In this document: positions 10,801 through 18,580 of the stretch, piece by piece
How positions within the stretch are numbered: position 1 is the stretch's first letter
How the letters are laid out: every line of letters starts with the position of its first letter
From: Ectocarpus siliculosus
Taxonomy: Eukaryota; Sar; Phaeophyceae; Ectocarpales; Ectocarpaceae
Assembly (NCBI GenBank): GCA_000310025.1
Contig: FN649740.1
Coordinates: 2,098,150-2,116,729, forward strand
Direction of reading: 5' to 3'
Length of the DNA: 18,580 bases
Position numbers and translations under genes: made by a program
Notes under the pieces: model-generated
Databases searched by the model: none
What the model was told of the DNA's origin: nothing
The model's input: the letters and a program-made list of their open reading frames with translations, nothing else

Positions 10801-12734
10801 AGCGCGCAGGTGGGTACGTGGGTGGAGGGCAACCTCCAAGCGTACCGCTCACGCCGGGCCGCTAGCTACGCGCAGGGGACAGGTCTCGGTGCAAGTCGGG
10901 GAAATTTCGGGCCGGGCCATACAACTCCTGCGACGGGAGCAAATCAAGATAAAAAACAAAAGCCCCCCCCCGTGTTGCCTGTTGGCATGATCATGAGCGT
11001 GCAAGCGGTCACCAGCGGCTATGACTCTTACCCCTGCAACCCGAATATCAAAACCACATGACGCTCAATAGCTTTTGCCTTACACACCGAGTCCAACCCG
11101 AAGCCTTTTAGTACCTGCTCCGCTCAGTCAAAATTTGATGAAAGCCGTAGCCTCCGGTGTGGTTTAGCGTCTGTTTTTACATTATTTTTGGGGGTCTTAC
11201 CTCGGCGAAGAGCAAACTGCGCATCGTTGGTCATCGCGTCCGCCTCGTCTAGGATGACCAGCTTCACGCCGGAGCTGAACAGGCGCTTCGTGCCGGCAAA
11301 CTCCTTGATCTGGCCTCGCACTACGTCGATGCCTCGATCATCAGAGGCGTTCAACTGTTGGCGGTGAGGGGTTTGGGTGGAGGGGGGGGGACTCATATCT
11401 TGCATGCCTTAGCGGTTAGATTACTGACCACGCAAGCGTTCTCAAGAGGACGGAGCATTGTTCCCACAGGACTGATCGATCACCGATGGTCAATCGCCCG
11501 GGGGCGCGTGTCCAAGAATACCGCAGGTGCAACCACAATGGATGCATCGGGGGTTGGTCATGGGCTGGTGCGACCGTCAACGAAGATTCCATTGTGAACC
11601 TACAACACCACAGTAGTTCCCGATACATCGCCGATCCGTGAGAGCGCGGTTCCCGACAATAACGGTAAAAATTCCTTGGCACAACAACTTAGCCTACCTA
11701 TGTACCAAATTACTATTTAGGGGCCTTTCCCTAATAGCGCGGGTCCGATAAAACGCGGTGAGCTTCGTCTGTCGCTACACCGCGAGATATCGGGAGCCAC
11801 CATTGCAGTATTGCAATGACAAAATGTACCGACAACAAGAACAGCACGCGCGCCCACCTCCAGGACCATCATCTTGAAGTCTGCGCCGTAGAGCTTCTTG
11901 GCGCACGCCAGGATGGTCGAGGTCTTCCCGGTCCCCGGTGGGCCGTAGAACAGCAGGTGCGGCAGCTTGTTGCTGGCGATCAGCTTCTGGACTGCTCCGC
12001 GTGGTGCGCCGACACGCGAAAGCAAAATATAGTACGAGCAGGGGCGGGGCAAGGGGAGGACCATGTTGTTTGGAGTGTGCACGTAGGGTGGTGGCTATTC
12101 TGATAAAAAAAAATTGCCCTGCCTCGGTGCTCCTGGGCGTGAGGTCCTGGGTTTAGGACGATTTGGTGCTCGCAAAATTCAGTGTAAAGCATGAAGGTCA
12201 ACGGGCTACGGTCAGAACGAAGCGCCTGTACGTTCGGGCCAGGGGCATGGTGGCGACGGTCTGCGTGAGTGATCTTGAGCTGCAGCGCTACACACGACGT
12301 CAAAGCGCCTTATGCATGTACACATATGGATCCAAGTACTTGAACCTCTCTCATACTATCGGTCCGAAACATTTCCTTATCCTCCCGGATGAATTTTCTC
12401 ATGGTATCCTGGCCTGTCACTACGTGCATGTGGAAACGTGTGTTTGCTGGGTCTGAACTCAGCAAGACAGAGAGTAGGCACACACTCCGATCCGATAATT
12501 CGACTGTTTTAGTTTGGCCAAAAGGTACACACACACCTAGTAGATGGATGAAAAAAGAGCATGGGGGAAACTGGAAACTGGAACGTACAACGAGATTTGA
12601 CCAACCCCCGTTCCCTGCTTCCAACACCCTCCACGTAAGTTAGTTAAGATGCTCTTTTGCATGTTTGCGACCAACTCTTCCGGAGCACGAGGCTCCTCGG
12701 CATGGCACCAGCCAGCCCCCGAATACAACAACCC

Positions 12735-12775
<41 letters not shown>

Positions 12776-13024
12776 GGCTGGCACATAGCCGTCTTGCGCG
12801 CGGGTGTGCCCGGCTGGACGCCTTGCTGCAGCAGAGCGGAGGGGTCGACAACAGCCACGGAACTCACGGATGCCGACGATGTCCTCGTGGGCCACGAGCT
12901 CCTCCAGCGACGAGGGCCGGTACTTCTCCACCCAGGGCAGAGTCTGCCTCGCGGTCTCGCGGTGCGCCAGGCGTGCCACGGCGGCCGCGCTCGTCGTCGG
13001 GCCCGGCGCCCCCGGGTCCGCCAT
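7866..13024 (-). CDS. RFC5: Replication factor C small subunit, RFC5 (human)/Rfc3 (yeast) type clamp-loader ATPase
   Basis: Exons in order: 13024-12868, 11991-11858, 11354-11201, 10711-10552, 9813-9708, 9286-9194, 8836-8771, 8084-7866. They total 1089 nt (362 aa), close to the 340 aa of human RFC5. Order of motifs: RFC box LPWVEKYRP (29-37), Walker A GPPGTGKT (69-76), [10 protein letters not shown] (98-107), Walker B DEAD (133-136), sensor ICNY, arginine-finger SRC (175-177), GDMRR (219-223), then the C-terminal collar helices ending [12 protein letters not shown]. The [19 protein letters not shown] stretch and the [17 protein letters not shown] segment place it with RFC5/Rfc3 rather than RFC2 or RFC4. 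The protein loads PCNA onto primed DNA as part of the nuclear RFC pentamer. The start is the first ATG (context AAGATGG). A GTG-led in-frame extension with a KGKGKGKGK stretch lies just upstream and might be coding if an earlier exon is spliced on. Seven introns are GT-AG; the one after residue 290 appears to be GC-AG. The last 22 residues are uncertain. Confidence 0.93.
8124..8137. repeat. G14 homopolymer in RFC5 intron 7
   Basis: On the RFC5 (minus) strand this reads as C14 and lies about 40 bases before the acceptor of the last exon, so it probably forms part of the pyrimidine tract. A C10 run at 8232-8241 in the same intron is complementary to it on the opposite strand sense. Confidence 0.8.
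11401..11432 (+). repeat. Dispersed repeat, copy 1 (tRNA A-box-like), in RFC5 intron 2
   Basis: The 21 bases from 11401 (TTGCATGCCTTAGCGG then TTAGA) recur exactly, on the opposite strand, at 18549-18569. Past the exact match, GACCAC is conserved at the same offset, so the match is about 27 of 32. The core GCCTTAGCGGTTAGA resembles the A box/D arm of tRNAs, as in tRNA-derived SINEs, but no convincing B box follows. Confidence 0.6.
11612..11801. mobile_element. Degenerate MITE-like element in RFC5 intron 2 (related to the one at 18011)
   Basis: The left end GTTCCCGATACATCGCCG and the right end (reverse complement GCTCCCGATATCTCGCGG) match at about 14 of 18 positions, so the ends are inverted repeats. 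Inside, GCGGTTCCCGACAATAACGG followed by TAAAAAT closely resembles an internal stretch of the 18011 element read on its minus strand. The lengths are similar (about 190 and 196 bases). No transposase frame is present. Confidence 0.4.
12736..12774. repeat. (CAG)13 microsatellite in RFC5 intron 1
   Basis: Thirteen uninterrupted CAG units on the plus strand (CTG on the RFC5 strand) lie about 95 bases after the intron 1 donor. Polyglutamine frames seen here on the plus strand are antisense to the gene and not supported as coding. Confidence 0.9.
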
Positions 13025-13100
13025 CTTCCCCTTCCCCTTGCCTTTGCCTTTGCTTGTTGCCGTCACCTGCTTGGTCGTCGCGAAGCACGAGGATTCCAGC

Positions 13101-13164
<64 letters not shown>

Positions 13165-16060
13165 GCAGTGGTGGTAGTGGTTGTTGTTGTCGTTGTTGTC
13201 AAGTTTGTTGTTGTCGTCGTCGTCGTCGTTCTCGGAAATTGCTCAAAAGTGTGTGTTCCGACCCCGACAATACGGTTGTCATGGAGGCGGGATCCGAGGT
13301 GCCTATAGAAGAAGCACGAAAGGAGCCCCGGCGCATGTGACAAACCGAGAGAGAGAGAAAATGTGTACTCCATGATTTGGCACTCAAAGGAAAAGGCTGG
13401 TCGACGACGGCCTCAACGACTACGGGTTTCGTTCGCTTCAGGGATCAACCGGCCCGCGAAGGGATGCGGATGTCGGGGGATCCAAACCAAACAGGGTGTT
13501 TGGACACCAAACGCCCTTTCGACGAGTGGGACAGACGGAGTAAGTTTGCTGTGCATATCACAGCGTAAACTTCGTTCTGGCTGCGGCATAAAAATGGCAC
13601 GGAGAATACTTGCCAGCAGAAATCTTTACCGCAAATCTGCTTGCTGACATTGCTGCTATCCTTCGTGGCGCGTTTTCATGCATGTCGCCTACCTTCTTCA
13701 AGGCGGTAAGCCCTAGATACTTACATGTAACGAGCTGCGTTTATGACTGCTTGCCATGATATGCTACACCAACAATTGCTGTTCACAATCCCTGGGTTCA
13801 GATGTCTTGACCCTAACTCAATATTGGTAGTACGCTACACCGAGTTGAATAAGAGCAAGGCCGTGTTGGCACTGCCACAGGTCAGGAAAGAGCCGCTGCT
13901 GTGCACGCCAATGTACTATTATATTGCCTTACTGAACACATATATGATACAATACCTGGGATGAAAAGTCTCCTCTGCGTAGGTCTCCCTCGAGAGCAAA
14001 CATTTAAATTTCAAAATCACGTGTCGACGATGCTTGTGGCCGAAGATAAACTTTTTGGGCGAGATCACCGTACGGACAGGTACATCACACACGGACGCAG
14101 TTTTGATTGGCGTAAATTGGGCTGTTTCCGAGGAGGCGTGGAGCGTGGATTTCACCAGTAGGATGGCTCCAAGAGAGACAAGAGAGAAAGCGCGAAAATT
14201 TGAATATTTCGCAAAAATCATCGCCGCTGCTGACACATCTGCTCCTCACCTCGACATCCATCGGGTCAGCCGACATGGTGGTTAAACAATCCCTTGCGTT
14301 CAGAGAAAATTCCTCTTCGCACGTGCAATGCTGCTCGCCTCCGTGCGCAGGATCGCCAACAACACGGACTATGCTGCTGCTGCGATGCCCTCCTCAACAA
14401 AATCCACGGTGCAGCACCGCAACGAAACCTTGTGATTGATATGCCCTTGCAGTCCGATTGCGCTCGAAAACGGATCAAACTCGGGTACCCACCCAGTTTG
14501 TTTCGAGAGCAGGTGGGGGCGACCCGGCTATGACAATGCGTTGAGCTGGGCCGGTGAGAGAGGCGAGGGCAGGCGAAGCTACTAAGCAGCGCAGCAGAGC
14601 ACAGAGCCAGCCGGCAGAGCTACCCCATCCAACACGTGATTCACGGAGCCCCTGTACATGTTTGGTTGTCTTTGTTTTGGCCGCTGCTTGCTCTGCGCCC
14701 GATTGCTTGGTTGTGTGCACAGCAGGGTCACATACACCTACAAATGCGCTGGGGTCGTGCTGTGCCGAGTTCGTCTTTCGTATCTGAATTCATCGTGGAG
14801 AGACAAACGAGGCCTATTACTACTATTACTGCTGTACTCCTGTAGAGAACAGAGGAAATTCAAAATTTGAATTTCCACCTCCGTCGCTCCAGCCTCCATT
14901 ATCCCCGAACAAGCAGAGAGCCTTGGCAATTGGAATGGAATTCACTTGCTTGTGGTCGAAGGATGCCCAGCAGAAGAAAAGAAAGCGGTGGACCGACGGC
15001 ATAGCACGCTTCTCCCCGGCCACGGGTGTGCTTAGCATCTGGGACCAGGTGCGTGCACGCCAACGAAATTGAAATTGCCAACACTACAAGCAGAATGGAA
15101 TCTCCCGTGTACTGCAGATGTGTACAGTAGGGAGGCAAGTAGTAGCGATGTCATGCCGTTGTTCCCTCACACGATGCCATTGCTGCTGCTCTTCGCTTCC
15201 TCTCATTGAATTCGACCACAGAGGCACACCAGCGTAAGATGGGTAAATAGTCTGCACATACGTATACACACATGCATGAGTAGCGGAGGGATAGAGTATT
15301 ATAGTAGTAGTGTACAGAGTCCGTCCGCAGACTCAACGACTTCGTTGTGGGAACATGTGTGGAACATCATTTGTTTGTGTGCATCACCTACGGTGTACAG
15401 CAGTAGATATCACATTCTCCAGCAATGCTTGAAGGTACGGTGGTAAGCACACGTCCCCGTAGACACGTCGGTCCTACTCCTTCTCCACACCCTACAGCAG
15501 CGGATCTGCTACGCTTTGGTTAATTGCCCGAAAGAAATGTGTGAGCGGGAGAGAGAAAAGTAGAGCAGTGCTGGATCTTCCTCTCCCGTATGTGTGCCTG
15601 CTCTCGCCTCTCTCGCCGGTTCTTCGTGTTTCGCTCTCTTGCCGTTCTTGCGACGCAGCTCACCTTGCCCGCCGCGGTTTGGCTTTTCGCACCTATTGGT
15701 GGACGCCCGCCTTGTGGAAACCCAACCTTGTAGAGCGCACGACGAGTGCTCGAAGGGATAGACACGCACACCGTGTATAAAACCTACCCCCTCACCGCTC
15801 CCAACGCAAGGATGATGACACTATCAGCTTCTGGTTCATGCTTGTGAAGCGTAGACTGGGCGGGCAAAAACCCGGTATCGTCTCGTCATTTTAGGGACAC
15901 GAGGATCTAACGACTATGGCATGCGTCCCCCCCCCCCTCCCCCCCACTCCCCCACTCCCGTGGTATCGCCCCGCATGCCTGCCGCGATTTGTGCCCAATA
16001 TACCCTCAACCCTTGTTCCTCACACACACGTACCCGGAACGCGCGCAAACTACAACACAG
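13025..16060. other. Divergent upstream region between RFC5 and RAD54
   Basis: No protein family was recognised. Besides the TTG array, two exon-like signals stand out. On the minus strand, 14276-14250 reads ATG to GAG (MSADPMDVE) and ends at a GTGAGG donor, a possible upstream exon of RFC5. On the plus strand, 13442-13539 is flanked by CTTCAG and GTAAGT, a possible untranslated or N-terminal exon of a rightward gene. A C-rich run lies at 15928-15955. Promoters for both genes should be here, but I cannot place TATA or initiator elements with confidence. Confidence 0.45.
13101..13165. repeat. (TTG)n/(CAA)n microsatellite, about 22 units, upstream of the RFC5 ATG
   Basis: An unbroken 65-base run of TTG units reads as CAA on the RFC5 strand, 77 bases before the ATG at 13024. 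It is followed by an imperfect GTGG/TTG/TCG-rich stretch to about 13230. It would fall in the RFC5 5' UTR, the promoter, or a first intron if an upstream exon exists. The long poly-Cys, poly-Val and poly-Thr frames over it are translation artefacts of the repeat. Confidence 0.9.
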
Positions 16061-17778
16061 GACGCGTCCGCCAAGGTGTCCTCCACCCGCCTCAAGCCGG
16101 ACGAGGCCTCGGCGGTTCTGCAGGAAGACGGGGACGAGTCAAGGGTGGGCGGCATCAGCATCCAGATCATGGCCGATATCGGGGGGCAGCATCAGCATCA
16201 GCAGCATCAGCAGCAGCAGCAGAGCACGCTAGACGCCGCGTCGGAGACGGCGAGCACCACCGGTGGTGGCAGCGCCGCCGCCTCCGGCAAGGTGACGGGG
16301 ACCCCGGTGCGTCTAGCGACAGCTAGCGGGGTCAAGCTGGGCCCCAGCAAGAAGCTGGGCGCGACAAGCATGCTGGGCAAGGCCGGGCCGCGATCGCTGC
16401 TCTCCGCTCCCGCCGCTGCGGCCCCCCTCGGCAACGGCATCAGAAGCGGTGTGGTAGGACCGGTGGCTGGCACGATGACTTCGGTCCTCGGAGGCGGCGG
16501 CGGCATCAAACGGACGGGGCTGGGGGGTGCCGGTAGAGGCGTAGGCGGGGCGCGGCGATTCCACGCTCCGCGATCGTCGGGTGCAGCGGCGGTGGCGGCC
16601 GGCGCGAACGAGCGGGAGTCGAAGAACCACGAGCTCGGTGGGAGCGAGAAGAGTCTTGCCAGGCGGGTGTCGCCGGGTACGGGCGGCTCTTTCTCCCGCT
16701 CTGCCGGAGCCGGTCGTGGTGGTGGTAGCGGCGGCGGCGGCGGCGGCGGTAGCGGTGGTGGTGGTGGTGGTGGTGGAGCGTCGGGGTTGAGTCCGGACGG
16801 GTTGGTGCTGGAGTGGACGGCCGGGGACCCCCCTCAGCCGGTGATGGCGGGCGCTTCTCTGGCGCGCAGGCTGCACCCCCACCAGCGAGAGGGACTGAAG
16901 ATGCTGTGGGAGTGTCTCGCGGGGCGGGGAGGGTGAGTAGTGCGTGTCGTGTGTGAAAATTGGACACTTAATAGAGTGTGCAGGATGGGGGGGTGAGATG
17001 ATCTGTTGCCATGTTCTGGATTGTATCATAGCCACCTCTCGCCGTCCCCCTCCGAAGCCTCGTAGCCACATCTCCCTCCCAATTCTCTTTCGGCCACAAC
17101 TTGTTTTTTTGCCTTTCGACAGTTGTGGAAACTGTCCCCTCTAAGCGTGGTTGGCGCAGCGCCTTTGTTCTTGTCCCACGATGGCGTGTTGTTGTTGACC
17201 GAAAAGAAGGGGGTCTGATTTTCTCCCCATGCACACGAGCAACTCACCACACACGTTTGTCAAGCAGCGGGCTCTTGCCCACCAAATTTGAAAGACACGA
17301 GACAACCAACGAGGAGCACGAGTGCACCGAACACGAGGCCGCTGCTCGTCAGCTCTTCCCCCACAACTGTCTGTGCTTCTTTCCCCTTTTGGGGAAAACA
17401 GTGGAGGTCCCTGTTTAGTGCCGGTATGCCCCAAGAAAATTCACCGGCACAACAACGAACGCCAACAATGTTCAAAGCACAGAATTACTTGGTAGTACGT
17501 CAGCGTGTGCCCGCCGAAACACTAGCACTTAACATAACGGTAACCGGCACCATCCAACCGGCAATAAACAGGGACCTGTGCTTCTCTTCCATATTTTTCT
17601 ATTTCCACCGTGCGATAGGTATGAGGGCCGAGGAGCCATCCTCGCCGACGAGATGGGCCTCGGCAAGACGGCCACGGCGATCGCGCTGTGTACGTGCGTG
17701 CTGCGCCACCGCAGGGCGGAGTGCCGGAAGGCGGTCGTCATCTGCCCTTCCTCGCTCGTCGGGAACTGGGCGAACGAG
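16061..17778 (+). CDS. RAD54: RAD54-family SNF2 DNA translocase, N-terminal part (3' end beyond window)
   Basis: Visible exons are 16061-16932 and 17619-17778, joined GG|G across a GTGAGT...TAG intron; the second ends in phase 0 at a GTATAC donor. The first exon encodes a low-complexity N-terminus: a His/Gln run at about 16186-16222, an Ala/Ser/Gly-rich middle, and a Gly run at 16717-16777. It then enters the helicase core with LHPHQREGLKMLWEC. Exon 2 gives GRGAILADEMGLGKT (Walker A, 17647-17670) and RKAVVICPSSLVGNW (motif Ia). Spacing from WEC to ADEMGLGKT (14 residues) equals that in RAD54 and RAD54B. PSSLVxNW favours RAD54; GAILADEMG resembles RAD54B. The family remodels DNA and stimulates RAD51 strand exchange in the nucleus. 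The true start is unresolved: either ATG at 16169, or an upstream exon spliced to the acceptor ACACAG before 16061. No further helicase exon was found before the window ends. Confidence 0.82.
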
Positions 17779-18010
17779 GTATACTACTGGTAGTTTTGAG
17801 CGAACGTGACCCCACCCCCCTCCCACCCATCCCTCACCCAATAGTGTAACAAAACTCTTCCGGGCAACAGCGCACGGCACAGATACCCTGATCTCTCCGT
17901 TGAAAAGGTTGTGGTGAACAATTATGATGTGATGTATCGTGAGATGCGAGACGGTGACCACATATCTTGTTTGGTTTACTCCGTGGTGCACGAACGAGGT
18001 GCAGTTGCGT

Positions 18011-18206
18011 GGTCCCGGTATACCGTACCGCGGTGTGTAGTGACAGGAATAAAATCCCCGCGGTATATCGGGACACCGCACTATTGATGAGTGTTGGGGA
18101 ACATGTAGCTTTTAACGTGGCAGCCAAATCCCGCGAACAAGCGATTTTTACCGTGGTGTATCGGGACCCCGCAATCCTCGGTACCGCGGTACGGTATGTC
18201 GGGACC
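18011..18206. mobile_element. MITE-like element with 24-bp terminal inverted repeats, in a RAD54 intron
   Basis: The left end (18011-18034) and the reverse complement of the right end (18183-18206) agree at 22 of 24 positions; both contain ATACCGTACCGCGGT. The element is about 196 bases and has no coding frame for a transposase. The unit GGTRTATCGGGACMCCGCA occurs as direct copies near 18062-18080 and 18152-18172, and the end sequences are variants of it. No target-site duplication could be fixed by eye. It lies downstream of the RAD54 exon ending at 17778. Confidence 0.6.
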
Positions 18207-18537
18207 GCCACTGTGTGCTGCCGAGAGAGATAAAGGATTTTGGTAATCGCGGTAGACGTAAGCGTGCTCCCCCAACGATTGGTTGCCTGCCGCACCCTTG
18301 TCTGGAGCTCTGGAGCGCAGCAACCTCTTGCTGGCAGTTTCGTTTGGAACAGCCGCACAGCGGTAATCTCTTAAAGCCCAACAACAGTTACCAAGTCCAC
18401 GAAATTGTACTCGTTTATGTAGTCTCTCAACTTTTGTTTTTTGTTTGTCAGACAGAAACGGTTTGCGCGCGAATGGGTCCTTAAACCAATCACAACCCTC
18501 GGCGGCCACGCGTACCCCCCCCCCTTCCCCCGGCACT

Positions 18538-18569
18538 GTGGTCCATGGTCTAACCGCTAAGGCATGCAA
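18538..18569 (-). repeat. Dispersed repeat, copy 2, at right edge (RAD54 intron)
   Basis: Reading on the minus strand from 18569, the first 21 bases equal copy 1 at 11401, followed by the shared GACCAC. The copy lies close to the window end, so its full extent on the 5' side cannot be seen. It probably sits in a RAD54 intron. Confidence 0.6.
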
Positions 18570-18580
18570 TACATGACTAC

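Larger units (their letters stand above)
17779..18580 (+). other. RAD54 intron (continues past window)
   Basis: After the donor at 17779 the family requires an exon encoding a VxKWLG-like segment in phase 0. None is present up to the end. An acceptor-like TTTGTTTGTCAG ending at 18450 is followed by a frame that stops soon in the required phase. The stretch holds the MITE-like element and a copy of the dispersed repeat. Confidence 0.55.

Noticed and set aside
12649-13340. Plus-strand polyglutamine, polyvaline and polycysteine frames
   Set aside because: They are simple translations of the CAG and TTG microsatellites and run antisense to RFC5 exon 1.
18451-18540. Acceptor-like TTTGTTTGTCAG followed by a frame reading QKRFAREWVLKP as the next RAD54 exon
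   Set aside because: The phase does not match the exon ending at 17778, and the residues do not match the expected VxKWLG segment; the in-phase frame stops after ten codons.

Overview
The window looks like nuclear DNA of a photosynthetic stramenopile, most likely a brown alga. It contains a light-harvesting protein precursor with an ER signal peptide followed by an AFAP-type plastid cleavage motif, as in red-lineage secondary plastids. Its genes are intron-rich, with introns of about 0.35-2.1 kb, GC-rich exons, and many G/C homopolymers and CAG/CAA microsatellites. No bacterial-style operon, rRNA, tRNA or CRISPR was seen. The organism assignment is inference from these traits.

Three protein genes are supported by homology I recognise from the translated exons. 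(1) Minus strand, 4913 down to about 992: a fucoxanthin-chlorophyll/LHC-family antenna protein in four exons, one of them apparently a 6-nt microexon. The visible product stops after the second membrane helix, or the gene runs off the left edge. (2) Minus strand, 13024 down to 7866: a complete replication factor C small subunit of the RFC5 (human)/Rfc3 (yeast) type, in eight exons. The exon phases join without conflict, and one intron appears to use a GC donor. (3) Plus strand, about 16061 to 17778 and onward past the right edge: the N-terminal part of a RAD54-family SNF2 translocase. It has a low-complexity Gln/His- and Gly-rich N-terminus followed by the Walker A and Ia motifs.

Layout: 1-991 has no recognised gene; 992-4913 is the LHC gene; 4914-7865 is an intergenic gap that should hold the LHC promoter; 7866-13024 is RFC5; 13025-16060 lies between the divergent RFC5 and RAD54 starts and holds a (CAA)n array; 16061 to the end is RAD54. 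RFC5 (clamp loading) and RAD54 (homologous recombination) both act in DNA replication and repair. Their divergent arrangement may allow shared regulation, but nothing in the sequence proves it.

The most unusual non-gene signals are a compact inverted-repeat (MITE-like) element in a RAD54 intron with a degenerate relative in RFC5 intron 2, a dispersed repeat of at least 21 bp at 11401 and 18569 in opposite orientation, and a palindrome cluster in LHC intron 2. I found no convincing new multi-gene system.
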